A stretch of 64,000 bases of DNA from Lachnospiraceae bacterium (GCA_017427415.1 JAFRSU010000068.1:1-64000); one strand, 5' to 3'. Shown: positions 1 to 8,337, counted from the first letter of the stretch. The notes: generated by a model not told the origin, from the letters alone. Made by a program: numbers and translations.

Positions 1-3000
1 AAGTTCCCTGCTTTTATACCATCTGGTGTATCAGGCCATTGTCCGTGTCGATACAACTCTACAGCATTTCTTTTGTATTCATAACTATAGCGCATGAAAA
101 TACCCTCCTTACTGGTTGTCCAGTAAAGAGGGTACATATCATATCGATCCCGGGACTGTAAATATTCCTGTAAAGTATTGACTTTGATCTTTATCACTTC
201 GTTTGTCTCTTCATCGAAGGACATAAATTCATTTTTCAGCCGGTATAATTCTTCCGTTTCAGGACAGTAAGCAGAAAATCCGTTAAAGTCCGCCTGCTTT
301 TTCCATGTATCGGTACTAAGCAGCATTACCGCTCCTTGGGATGTTACAAAGAATACTCTGTTCCTCGTATCATCTTCAAAGATATCCACCTTCACATCCG
401 AATTAGCAGAGCTCTTATCATAGTTAAATCTTCCGCCGAATACCTGCTCTTTGGTCTCTATATTATATATGTAGAGAATACTGCTCCTTGTCCAAATAGC
501 AAGTTTTGTATCATTATTGAGGAAACTTACGGAAGAAATATCATTATATCCGGTAGGTGCAGCAAATTCCCTGTATAAATCTCCCGTTCTCCCGTCAAAT
601 ATCCTAAGCATACTGTCATTGCCTAAGATCATGACCTTTTTATCCGTTTTTCCGGATATGATCATTTTTTCACCGACAGATCCCGGATTTTTCTCTTCCA
701 ACGTGACGGTATTCCCATCAGCAGGATCGATCAAAAGATATGATGTGATCTGACTTTGGTCCGCACTCAGGCTCACCATCATCATCCCGCTTTCTCCTAT
801 ACATATCTTGGAGCTGCGCAGGTACCCGTTTTTGATACAGGGTGACAGACCATCCGGTATTTCAGCCTGTCCTACCTCTCCGGTTCCTACTCTCCAGCAG
901 ATATCATATTTCGGATCCAGAATATCAAAACCATCTGCTTCACATATAGCCAGATTATATATCTCCCCGACCTTCGATATGGCACATGCACAATCTACGA
1001 GTCTCTTTCCGACAAACACGTCTTCCACTGTCCCATTTTCAATATCATATATATACAAGTGCGAAGATCCCGCTCCGAAGGTAAAATGCTTTTTGTCAGG
1101 CCAGATAAAAGCATCGTTCATTATTGTTGAAACAGAGAGGATAGAACCCTCCGGTGGAGCGATAATATACTCGGCTGTTACACTTTCTGTCTTTGTATCT
1201 ATAAATTTAAGCTCCACATTGTCGTTTTCTGCGGCTTTCCAATATGCCAATATACCGTCACCGGCATACTTTATCCTTTCGTTTGCGGTCACACTTCCGT
1301 CATCTGGTGCTTCGTACCATCCTACAGCCGAAAAATCCTTGTCTTTATCGGGCTTTAAGATATATACGGCACCGGGATTGTTTTCGCATACCTCTGCAAG
1401 TATGGATGTATCCTTTATTGTAAGGCCGGCTTTTCCTGTCCGGTTTTCAGCATAGTCTTTTGAAACCGCCATATGCCTGATCAGATTTCTGTCGGTAAAA
1501 GGAGCTTTTGTATATGCCCTGTCACCATAATAGATCGTCTGGAAACCGTCTTCGGTCATATATGCATATGTATTTTTTTTGCGGTTTACGCATGAAAGAT
1601 CGAGTACCCTTACTCCCAGATCGGTATTCAGCCTGAGGAATCTTTGCTCCGAAAGGCTATACACCGCCACCAGTGATTCGCAGCTGAAAATGATCCTGTC
1701 ATCATTTCGGGCGAATGTGGATTTATATTCTTTATAAAAATCTCTTGCGGGCAGGGTGATAGCGATCTCGTAGGCGACCTGAACATTTCCTTCCTCATCG
1801 AGTTCTTCCGCGACAACAACCTTTTTCAGGTTATCATAATGTATTATCGTAAGCAGGCCGTCATCTCCGTATTCCATACCTATCACAAATGAGAGTGTTC
1901 TCTCATTCACCGCATTTTCCATTTTGTTAAGGCGGAGGATTTTTATCTCATCGGTCTCAAAATCCACACTGAAGAGGCACGAAGCATCCGTGCTGAGCAT
2001 ACCGAAGCTGTAATATACCATGCATGTCAGTTTTTTCCCGTCCTCCGAGAAGATACCGCACTGCCTGCCTGAAGCCTGCAGCATATTTCCTTCGAAAATA
2101 TCTCCGACATCCAATTCCTTTATGATATTGCCGTCAGCAGTATCTATCAGCAAAATGGAGTCACCCTTCATTACATAGTTTTCCATATAGGAACCGGATA
2201 TCACCGCAAGTTTTGTCTTGTCTTGTGATAACACATGAAGATCGGCAAACATGAGCGAGCCGAGACTCTTACTCCATACACAGCTTCCGTCGTCAAGCGA
2301 GAGTGCTGTCACTTCTTTTTCGCCCAGGCACAGCATGATCCCTTTATCGCTTATCTCTATCATTCTCTGCTTGTCTGCGGCAAAATATCCGTGTATGGTA
2401 TTTGTAGCCCCTCTCCAGATCAGACTGCAGTCTTCGGTAGAGTAGCAATTTACATAACCTCTGGCATCGCGTACATATAATCTGCTGTTATCTTCGGATA
2501 AAAGGAGCTCTTCTATACTGTCGTCTGTTTTGAGCACATTTACCGTTCTGAAACAGTTGTCATAGTGCATCGCACCTTGTGAGCGTGTAAGCAGATACTG
2601 GGCTTCATCGGCAAATGTATCCAGCCCTTCCTGGGTGGATATTGCCTTTATCGCACATTCAAGAGCGTTTTGGGTTTCGCCTTTTTCATACAGAAGCTCT
2701 CCCTCTCCGAGTAAAGCTTCCGCTTCCTTGATCCTCAGTTCTTTATTTTTCTGCTTGATATCTTCATACTGAGCTGTTATTTCTTTATTCTGCTCGGATA
2801 TTTCCTTATTCTGCTCCGAGATCTCTTTGTTCTGATCCTCTATGGTTTTATTTTGGGTAAGGATCTCCTGATACTGGTTCGTGATCTGTTCATTCTGCTC
2901 TTCTATCTTTACGTTTTTCATATAGATGGAGATACAATATCCGAGTGCCACTATAGCTATCACAGATACAAGAGCCATGATGCAATGCAGATTATGTCTT

Positions 3001-3554
3001 TTTTCTCTCTGCCACAACGAATCAAAGGGTACCCCCATGATAGCAGCATACAGACGGACTGCCTCCTTATGCATCCTGCTTTTTCTGAATTTGTTGTCAA
3101 CGCCTGTCAGATTGGCAGCCAAAGGCTCTACTTTTCCTGTCTCGTTGCCGTTTTCATCATACACGGTAGTGATAAGTTTAGGGAAAGAGGTGTCCGGAGT
3201 CCCGTCAACCAATACCGCTATGACATGTGAGCGGTCATGATGGTCAAGGAAATAGCTGATCTCCCTTTCTACCCAGATCGACTCCGGAGTATCAGGGGTA
3301 CATACTACTATAAGATAATCGGTATTATCCAGTGCCGTACAGATGCTGTCGGTAAGGTTGCTTGAAACAGGGAGTTCTTCCTCGTCCCTGAATACCCTTC
3401 CGAGCTTTTTCCCGCCCCATTTTTCACGCAGTTCTCCCGGGACCGTATAGCGCTCGATCATGGTATGCAGCTTTTTAGCCACTGCCTTATCCAGTTCTTT
3501 ATGCCTGTAGCTTATAAAAGCACAGTATTTTCTTGCAGTTATCTCACTTTGCAC
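1..3554 (-). CDS. TIR domain - transmembrane - coiled coil - beta-propeller-like protein (C-terminus off the left edge)
   Basis: The reading frame is open from a GTG at 3554 to base 1, so about 1184 residues are visible and the end is missing. I chose the GTG because AGGGA lies 7 nt upstream. Residues 8-120 form a TIR domain (KYCAFISYRHKELD at the start, FRDEEELPVSSN, then SIWVEREISYF). S92-x-W94-xxx-E98 fits the SxWxxxE signature, with E98 as the putative NADase glutamate. A single membrane helix lies at about 191-211. A charged coiled coil rich in repeated EQNKEI follows at about 215-290. The rest is a long run of beta-rich repeats like a WD40/PQQ-type propeller (for example SSVSFLNNDTKLAIWT). 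The frame overlaps the preceding small membrane gene by 16 bases, so the two are probably translationally coupled. TIR domains in bacteria act as NAD-consuming effectors or scaffolds; the role here is unknown. Confidence 0.85.
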   Translation of the reverse strand, partial: MQSEITARKYCAFISYRHKELDKAVAKKLHTMIERYTVPGELREKWGGKKLGRVFRDEEELPVSSNLTDSICTALDNTDYLIVVCTPDTPESIWVEREISYFLDHHDRSHVIAVLVDGTPDTSFPKLITTVYDENGNETGKVEPLAANLTGVDNKFRKSRMHKEAVRLYAAIMGVPFDSLWQREKRHNLHCIMALVSVIAIVALGYCISIYMKNVKIEEQNEQITNQYQEILTQNKTIEDQNKEISEQNKEISEQNKEITAQYEDIKQKNKELRIKEAEALLGEGELLYEKGETQNALECAIKAISTQEGLDTFADEAQYLLTRSQGAMHYDNCFRTVNVLKTDDSIEELLLSEDNSRLYVRDARGYVNCYSTEDCSLIWRGATNTIHGYFAADKQRMIEISDKGIMLCLGEKEVTALSLDDGSCVWSKSLGSLMFADLHVLSQDKTKLAVISGSYMENYVMKGDSILLIDTADGNIIKELDVGDIFEGNMLQASGRQCGIFSEDGKKLTCMVYYSFGMLSTDASCLFSVDFETDEIKILRLNKMENAVNERTLSFVIGMEYGDDGLLTIIHYDNLKKVVVAEELDEEGNVQVAYEIAITLPARDFYKEYKSTFARNDDRIIFSCESLVAVYSLSEQRFLRLNTDLGVRVLDLSCVNRKKNTYAYMTEDGFQTIYYGDRAYTKAPFTDRNLIRHMAVSKDYAENRTGKAGLTIKDTSILAEVCENNPGAVYILKPDKDKDFSAVGWYEAPDDGSVTANERIKYAGDGILAYWKAAENDNVELKFIDTKTESVTAEYIIAPPEGSILSVSTIMNDAFIWPDKKHFTFGAGSSHLYIYDIENGTVEDVFVGKRLVDCACAISKVGEIYNLAICEADGFDILDPKYDICWRVGTGEVGQAEIPDGLSPCIKNGYLRSSKICIGESGMMMVSLSADQSQITSYLLIDPADGNTVTLEEKNPGSVGEKMIISGKTDKKVMILGNDSMLRIFDGRTGDLYREFAAPTGYNDISSVSFLNNDTKLAIWTRSSILYIYNIETKEQVFGGRFNYDKSSANSDVKVDIFEDDTRNRVFFVTSQGAVMLLSTDTWKKQADFNGFSAYCPETEELYRLKNEFMSFDEETNEVIKIKVNTLQEYLQSRDRYDMYPLYWTTSKEGIFMRYSYEYKRNAVELYRHGQWPDTPDGIKAGN

Positions 3555-3826
3555 ATTTCTTCCCTCATCTTCTTTTTATATTTATCACTGATAAGTCTTA
3601 AGATCAGACTCACCGCAAGGCTTATAAGTGATATGCTTATGCCCAGATTGAAATGCGGTCTGAACATGGTGGCATAGGTGTGTACCTCAAATTCTATAAG
3701 GTCGTAGATCTTAAACGACCAATATATCCAGTACACACAGCCTGCTGCACATACTACCCACATGAGTATCCTGCATGCAAACAGGATGTGGATCTTCTTT
3801 TCATAGCTTTTTATCTGTTCTTCCAA
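3539..3826 (-). CDS. Small two-helix membrane protein, partner of the TIR protein
   Basis: A 95-residue protein with a TTG start preceded by AGGAG at a 7-nt spacing. It has two hydrophobic segments (about residues 13-36 and 61-79) and a basic C-terminal tail (DKYKKKMREEMCKVR). Its stop codon lies inside the start region of the TIR gene, a strong sign of co-translation. I do not recognise the family. By position it could anchor, gate or regulate the TIR protein, which itself has one membrane helix. Transcription probably begins near 3980, from the TATAAT at 3986-3991 on the minus strand. Confidence 0.7.
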   Translation of the reverse strand: MEEQIKSYEKKIHILFACRILMWVVCAAGCVYWIYWSFKIYDLIEFEVHTYATMFRPHFNLGISISLISLAVSLILRLISDKYKKKMREEMCKVR

Positions 3827-3846
3827 AGGTGGGCTCCTTTCTGTTT

Positions 3847-3949
3847 AACTTGGTTACGGTCGGCTGCCAAGTTTTAACATTCTGCTGCGGTCGGGCTGCC
3901 ACGTGTATGCAGGACGAACACACCAAAGAGTTCGTCCTTGCATTACACG
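3847..3949 (-). promoter_or_regulatory. Structured 5' leader of the TIR operon
   Basis: A long hairpin spans 3902-3949. Its arms pair CGTGTA-TGCA-GGACGAAC with GTTCGTCC-TTGCA-TTACACG, broken only by small bulges, around a 10-nt loop. A second inverted repeat AACTTGG...CCAAGTT lies at 3847-3873. A motif close to GGCAGCCGACCG occurs in both parts (3858-3870 and 3889-3900). There is no U-tract after the long hairpin, so a simple terminator is unlikely. I cannot match it to a known riboswitch. Confidence 0.55.
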
Positions 3950-3985
3950 GGCGCGCCCTCCCTCGTACAAGTACAATTTATATTT

Positions 3986-4083
3986 ATTATAACAACAATC
4001 TCTAAAAATCTATGTAGGCAATGTCTTAAAACAGTCTGTATACGGTCTGTACATAGTCTGTATTTAGTCAGCATAAAGTCTGT
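3986..4083 (-). promoter_or_regulatory. Promoter with an 11-bp-phased operator array upstream of the TIR operon
   Basis: On the minus strand a 7-bp unit ACAGACT recurs at exactly 11-bp spacing. Plus-strand unit positions are 4077-4083, 4066-4072 (GCTGACT), 4055-4061, 4044-4050 (ACAGACC), 4033-4039 and a degenerate 4022-4028 (TAAGACA), separated by 4-bp spacers. Eleven is not a multiple of 3, so this is not coding. The 7+4 architecture is that of direct repeats bound by PhoB/OmpR-family winged-helix regulators. A TATAAT at 3986-3991 follows on the same strand with no good -35, as expected for activator dependence. Which regulator binds is unknown. Confidence 0.65.
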
Positions 4084-4091
4084 CAAAACTG

Positions 4092-6020
4092 TTAAAAGAT
4101 AAAGCCTGCTATCAGATAAAGTACAAAAGCAATGCCTGAAATAGCGATACTGTAACGTACTCTGATATTGCATATCACATCGGGATTACATCCGATGGAT
4201 GTTCCGACATTTAAGGCGTCTGCTGTGAACATGCAGATTTTTTCGCCGGCTATGCCTGCTCCGGATATGGCTCCGATACACAGTGCAGGTGAAAGTCCCA
4301 TAGCATATGCAAAGCTCATGGCTAAGGGGAACACTATGGCATACATGGACCATGAGGATCCTAAAGCTATGGTCAGCAGTACCGATGCCACAAATATAAA
4401 TGCCGGCATCAAGGGGCCAACACCTTTTACACTGTTAAGCACATCTGCCAGATAACTGCTTAATGATAACTGCTCAAGTAAAGTAGAAAAACACATAGTG
4501 AGCAGATACATCAGTATCGGCAGTATAGAATTGGCTATACCTGTGATCAGGTGTTCCATAAACTGTTCGGGAGACATAAGACCCTGTGCACAATACAGTA
4601 CAAATGTAACAAGCAGTGCTGCTACTAAGCCGCAGGCACTGTCCACTATAAAACTGCCGTTAATTATGCTCCTGATGGCCAGCGCAGTGACTGCGAGAAC
4701 TATGATCGGAAGAAGTACATTCACAGCCTTTCCCCATATCTCGGGTTCCGATACGTTCAGATATTTTTCGGAGCCGTCCGGCCAAAGTTTACCGTTTTCC
4801 TTAAATCTTTTTTCCGCACTTTTGATCTGTTTTCCTTTCGGAAGCTTTTCATAAGCAAATAATACCATACTTATGACTACCAATATAGAGAAGAAGTTAA
4901 AAGGAATGGATTTGCAGAATTCTTCAAATACATTGCCCTTTACCGATGGTCTTAAGGATGCGATAACGAATATGCCCCAAAGAGAAAGCGGTATGAACGA
5001 GCTTAGTACCGTGGGGAGCATGCTGAAAAACAACCCCGTTTTTTCTCTGACGATATTGTTTTTCTTGGCAGATGCAAATGTAGCCGTAGAAGCACACATC
5101 ATATTTAATCCGTCATCTATAGAAGTGGCCGCCATAATCCCGAGGGATGTGACAAATACTTTTTTCGGTGTAGTGCAATGCTTATCGGAAAACTTCTTAA
5201 ATGCCGTAACAGCACCCGAGGCTGCGATCAGGTTGACCAGTCCTCCGATCAGCGCCATTACAAATACGGTAAATGCATTATCCCGCAGTGACATTGTATC
5301 TATCATGGCATCGGCATAGCTTGCCGAAAGTCCGCTCCTGTATACCAACACTGCCGCTAAGATCCCGGCCGCCACCAGTGATTCTATAGTTCGTTTTGTA
5401 ACGATAACATATACCAGCATCAAAACAAGGGGCAGGATAAATATCGGAAGTGTCTCATCCTTCGGTACCAGGAATCCGCAGAGTATATATATAAGAAGCA
5501 ATATCCCATAATGCAGGAAAAACCTCTTTTTTGTCATCGGTACCTGATTGGACGGATGCTGCAATATACCCTTTCTCATACCGGAAAGTGCAAGTATCTG
5601 TGAATGCTTACCCGATACCTGACCGTATACTTTTTTCATAAGCTTCCCGTATATATCGGGATGCTCCCTGATGATTTCATTAAAGTCCTCAGTACCTATT
5701 TTATATACTATAGTGCGGCCTACGGAACGGATGGTGGACAGACGTTTCTGTCCCGAGAGTACACCATACTCACCGAAATACTGTCCCTCATGCATGAGGT
5801 TGATCTGCTCGCCTTCACGGTTAAGGCACACTGCCATACCTGACTCAAGGAAATACATACCATCGGGCTCGTCATCTATCTTTATGATGTCGGTCCCGTT
5901 TTCCACGACCATCCTTTCCATAACCTTACGGATATGGTCCATTTCCTTTTTTCCTTTAGGGCCTTCTTCTATCCCAAAGAAATCACTTATGTACTTTTCA
6001 TCTATCTGTTTATCAGACAT
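4092..6020 (-). CDS. Cyclic-nucleotide-binding domain fused to an NhaC-like Na+/H+ antiporter
   Basis: 642 residues. About 25-150 form a cNMP/Crp-type sensor domain (MYFLESGMAVCLNREGE, then GEYGVLSGQKRLSTIRSV, the phosphate-cassette region). From about 165 there are roughly 11-12 membrane segments of the NhaC/ion-transporter type: SIDDGLNMMCAS matches the NhaC SIDDYLN motif, and LGSSWSMYAIVFPLA matches GSSWGT. The usual GDxxSPISDTT stretch is replaced by GEKICMFTADALN, so the transported ion or exchange mode may differ. ATG start with AGAGG upstream. Transcribed from its own promoter at 6088-6116. The fusion suggests transport gated by a cyclic nucleotide, although this cassette lacks a clear canonical arginine and the ligand cannot be named. 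Confidence 0.85.
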   Translation of the reverse strand: MSDKQIDEKYISDFFGIEEGPKGKKEMDHIRKVMERMVVENGTDIIKIDDEPDGMYFLESGMAVCLNREGEQINLMHEGQYFGEYGVLSGQKRLSTIRSVGRTIVYKIGTEDFNEIIREHPDIYGKLMKKVYGQVSGKHSQILALSGMRKGILQHPSNQVPMTKKRFFLHYGILLLIYILCGFLVPKDETLPIFILPLVLMLVYVIVTKRTIESLVAAGILAAVLVYRSGLSASYADAMIDTMSLRDNAFTVFVMALIGGLVNLIAASGAVTAFKKFSDKHCTTPKKVFVTSLGIMAATSIDDGLNMMCASTATFASAKKNNIVREKTGLFFSMLPTVLSSFIPLSLWGIFVIASLRPSVKGNVFEEFCKSIPFNFFSILVVISMVLFAYEKLPKGKQIKSAEKRFKENGKLWPDGSEKYLNVSEPEIWGKAVNVLLPIIVLAVTALAIRSIINGSFIVDSACGLVAALLVTFVLYCAQGLMSPEQFMEHLITGIANSILPILMYLLTMCFSTLLEQLSLSSYLADVLNSVKGVGPLMPAFIFVASVLLTIALGSSWSMYAIVFPLAMSFAYAMGLSPALCIGAISGAGIAGEKICMFTADALNVGTSIGCNPDVICNIRVRYSIAISGIAFVLYLIAGFIF

Positions 6021-6087
6021 AACAGTATCCTCTTATGGTCTCCAAATCCGCATTGTATCGTAAAATCGTATTACACTTCAACTTTTA

Positions 6088-6116
6088 ATATTAGCAAATT
6101 CCCGGATAAAAGTCAA
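6088..6116 (-). promoter_or_regulatory. Sigma-A promoter of the cNMP/NhaC-like gene
   Basis: TTGACT (plus 6111-6116), a 17-bp spacer, then TAATAT (6088-6093) preceded by TGC as an extended -10. It reads toward the antiporter start at 6020, giving a leader of about 60 nt. Confidence 0.75.
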
Positions 6117-6151
6117 TTCAAAAGGATAATCCAATTATATCATTCTCCACA

Positions 6152-6219
6152 TTAATTTTATCATTTCCGTCAAAATGATAAAATTAAAGCCCTGAAAAGG
6201 CAATCGTCTTTTCAGGGCT
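6152..6219 (-). terminator. Terminator downstream of guaA plus an adjoining perfect palindrome
   Basis: A 13-bp stem (AAGCCCTGAAAAG / CTTTTCAGGGCTT, about 6187-6219) is followed on the minus strand by a T-rich stretch, a good intrinsic terminator for guaA. Directly beyond lies a perfect 15-bp-arm inverted repeat (6152-6166 with 6173-6187, 6-nt loop) made almost entirely of A and T. Confidence 0.75.
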
Positions 6220-6284
6220 TATCACTGATATCCCAAAGTACTCTGTTTACGCCGGGTACGGTATAGCGATGATACGGTCACCGC
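6214..6284 (-). pseudogene. Duplicated 3' remnant of guaA
   Basis: About 70 bp here repeat the end of guaA (compare 6354-6422) with a 2-bp insertion and a few substitutions. Read on the minus strand, one frame gives VPGVNRVLWDISDKP then a stop, against VPGVNRVLWDISEKP in guaA. It lies 46 bases beyond the guaA stop and shares bases with the terminator arm. It is a decayed tandem copy or the scar of a replaced guaA. Confidence 0.8.
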
Positions 6285-6329
6285 CTAAAGGGCGCACCCG
6301 TTTAAGAAGGCTTGGTTGATCAAAAAGAA

Positions 6330-7313
6330 TTATTCCCATTCAATTGTGGATACGGGCTTCTCGCTGATATCCCAGAGTACTCTGTTTACGCCGGGTACGG
6401 TAGCGATGATGCGGTCACGGATGGTGGTGAGCACCTTGAAAGGTATCTCAGGTACTGTAGCGGTTACAGCGTCAACGGTATTTACCGCACGGATAACTAC
6501 TGCCCAGCCCATGTAACGCTCGCCCTTGCCGTCCACATAGCGGATGCCTGTGGATACGAAATCGGGGATAGCACAGAAATACTGCCAGGGTATCTGATCC
6601 AGCTTGCCGATCTCTTCACGTACGATAGCATCTGCAGCACGAAGTGCTTCAAGTCTGTCACGGGTGATGGCGCCTACACAGCGTACACCGAGTCCGGGAC
6701 CGGGGAAGGGCTGACGGAATACCATCTGGTCGGGAAGACCCAGCTGCTTTCCTACTACACGAACCTCATCCTTATATAAGAACTTAACGGGCTCTACCAG
6801 CTCAAAGTTAAGCTCTGCGGGAAGTCCGCCTACATTGTGATGAGCCTTAACGCCCTCTGACTCTAATATATCAGGATAGATGGTACCCTGTGCTAAGAAC
6901 TTGATACCTTCCTGCTTCTTTGCTTCCTCTGCAAATACGTCGATAAACTCTTTGCCTATGATCTTTCTCTTGGTCTCGGGATCCGATACGCCTGCAAGCT
7001 TATCAAGGAATCTGTCTGTTGCATCTACATATACAAGGTTTGCATTAAGCTGCTTTCCGAAAACCTCTACTACCTGTTCGGGCTCACCCTTTCTGAGTAA
7101 TCCATGGTTAACATGTACACATACAAGCTGTCTGCCGATAGCCTTGATAAGAAGGGCAGCTACAACGGATGAATCAACTCCGCCTGATAATGCCAAGAGC
7201 ACCTTCTGGTCTCCTACCTGTGCCTTAATGGCCTCTACCTGCTCTAAGATAAACTGTTCTGCAAGTTCGGGCGTGTTGATACGTTTCATTGTTTCCGGGC
7301 GCTTTTCGCTCAT
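6330..7313 (-). CDS. guaA: GMP synthase ATP-pyrophosphatase subunit, without a glutaminase domain
   Basis: 327 residues containing the ATP-PPase P-loop SGGVDSSVVAAL (residues 44-55) and the C-terminal GMP synthase dimerisation domain through DISEKPVSTIEWE. It adenylates XMP and aminates it to GMP. Ordinary bacterial GuaA is about 510-525 residues, with an N-terminal class I glutaminase. Here the frame starts just before the ATP-PPase domain, with AGGA 8 nt before the ATG, and the preceding gene is a response regulator. The protein resembles the archaeal two-subunit type (GuaAb). It must either use free ammonia or pair with a glutaminase encoded elsewhere. Last gene of the flagellar/comF run. 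Confidence 0.9.
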   Translation of the reverse strand: MSEKRPETMKRINTPELAEQFILEQVEAIKAQVGDQKVLLALSGGVDSSVVAALLIKAIGRQLVCVHVNHGLLRKGEPEQVVEVFGKQLNANLVYVDATDRFLDKLAGVSDPETKRKIIGKEFIDVFAEEAKKQEGIKFLAQGTIYPDILESEGVKAHHNVGGLPAELNFELVEPVKFLYKDEVRVVGKQLGLPDQMVFRQPFPGPGLGVRCVGAITRDRLEALRAADAIVREEIGKLDQIPWQYFCAIPDFVSTGIRYVDGKGERYMGWAVVIRAVNTVDAVTATVPEIPFKVLTTIRDRIIATVPGVNRVLWDISEKPVSTIEWE

Positions 7314-7366
7314 TTTGATATCCTCGCTTTCGTGGTTAAAAATTTATAAGATCCTTCGCTGTCGCT

Positions 7367-7438
7367 CAGGATGACAATACTATTCAGGATGACAATACTA
7401 TTTAGGGTGACAGTACTGTTCTGTATGACGGTATCATT
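7367..7438. repeat. Four tandem 18-bp repeats between the cheY-like gene and guaA
   Basis: Units at 7367-7384, 7385-7402, 7403-7420 and 7421-7438. The first two are identical (CAGGATGACAATACTATT) and the next two progressively diverged. The last unit contains the stop codon of the response-regulator gene. The leftmost unit joins ATCCT...AGGAT, a short hairpin related to one at 26890-26912. Confidence 0.85.
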
Positions 7439-7793
7439 CGAAACATTTACTCAGTGCCTTAAGAAGCATTTCATGATCTATGGGCTTTTCTACTACAAGG
7501 TTAAGCCCCATTTCATCAAGCTCCTTCATGGTATCATCGTCACATAAGGAACTTAGCATGACTATGCGTGCATCAGGATTGATCTTTCTTATTTCCTTGG
7601 CGGTCTCTATACCGTCTATGCCGGGCATGATGATATCGATCGTTACCACATCAGGGGAAAATGTCTTGAATTTTTCTATCCCGGCTTCTCCGTTTCTTGC
7701 ATGTGCCACCACTTCATATCCGGCAGCAGTAACGATATCTTTTATTTCCATAGCTATAAATGGAGAATCATCTATGATCATTAAAGTCTTCAT
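7434..7793 (-). CDS. CheY-like single-domain response regulator
   Basis: 119 residues, a receiver domain with no output domain. It has the acidic pair D8-D9 (MIIDDSPF), the phospho-acceptor aspartate in VVTIDIIMPGIDG, the conserved Ser/Thr in MLSSLCDD and the lysine in VVEKPID. These proteins take a phosphoryl group from a histidine kinase such as CheA and signal to the flagellar switch or other partners. Its place among flagellar genes (yvyF upstream, the mbl/flhO/flhP run beyond) supports a motility role, though the name CheY proper cannot be assigned from this window. Confidence 0.85.
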   Translation of the reverse strand: MKTLMIIDDSPFIAMEIKDIVTAAGYEVVAHARNGEAGIEKFKTFSPDVVTIDIIMPGIDGIETAKEIRKINPDARIVMLSSLCDDDTMKELDEMGLNLVVEKPIDHEMLLKALSKCFE

Positions 7794-7878
7794 TCCTCAT
7801 ACCTCGCCGCAGGCAAATAATATTTCATCGGTGCCGTGCCTGCTCCAACATCGAATTCTTCAGATATGCACCCCCCGA

Positions 7879-8283
7879 TCATTCGTCAAGGAAACGCATC
7901 TTGGCCGATGCGGATTTCCCGGGATGTTCAGCTCCGTGTTCGGGTTTTATCATATTTGAAAGACGGTTGGCAAGATTCTGTTTACACTTCTGACAAAACC
8001 TTCCGGTAAGTATATTGGCTCCGCAGTTTTCACATTCTATGCCGACCAGCGTACCTTCAGCAAACGAAAGGCGTTCTTCTCTTACCCATTGCTTGAGCAT
8101 CCTCATGGATACTCCGGTTTCATCAGATACTTTTTGTATGTTTGCTCCCGGATTTTCCTTTATGAACTTTCTGCATGCTTCGAATTTTTCTTCAAGTTCC
8201 TTCATGCATACAGGACATACCGGAGTTATTTTCCCGATATAGTTATACAATCTTCCGCAGTTTTTGCAGGTTCTGACTTCCAT
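7879..8283 (-). CDS. yvyF: YvyF-type flagellar operon protein (TIGR03826 family)
   Basis: 134 residues. The N-terminus has a zinc-ribbon-like CKNCGRLYNY...CPVCMKEL. The middle is a helix-turn-helix-like segment (IQKVSDETGVSMRMLKQWVREERL), and a second CENCGANI...CQKC pair lies near residues 84-99. This is the arrangement of the YvyF family, encoded next to comFC and flgM/flgK in Bacillus. Here comFC is directly upstream, 54 bases away. The biochemical role of the family is not settled. Confidence 0.8.
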   Translation of the reverse strand: MEVRTCKNCGRLYNYIGKITPVCPVCMKELEEKFEACRKFIKENPGANIQKVSDETGVSMRMLKQWVREERLSFAEGTLVGIECENCGANILTGRFCQKCKQNLANRLSNMIKPEHGAEHPGKSASAKMRFLDE

Positions 8284-8337
8284 ATATCACACCTTCCTTC
8301 CCTTAAGAATTCAATATATAATAACACCATCAATAAA

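Noticed and set aside
4092-4173. A 76-codon minus-strand frame ending near 3943 across the phased array
   Set aside because: The 11-bp period cannot be coding and the frame overlaps the antiporter gene end; no ribosome site.
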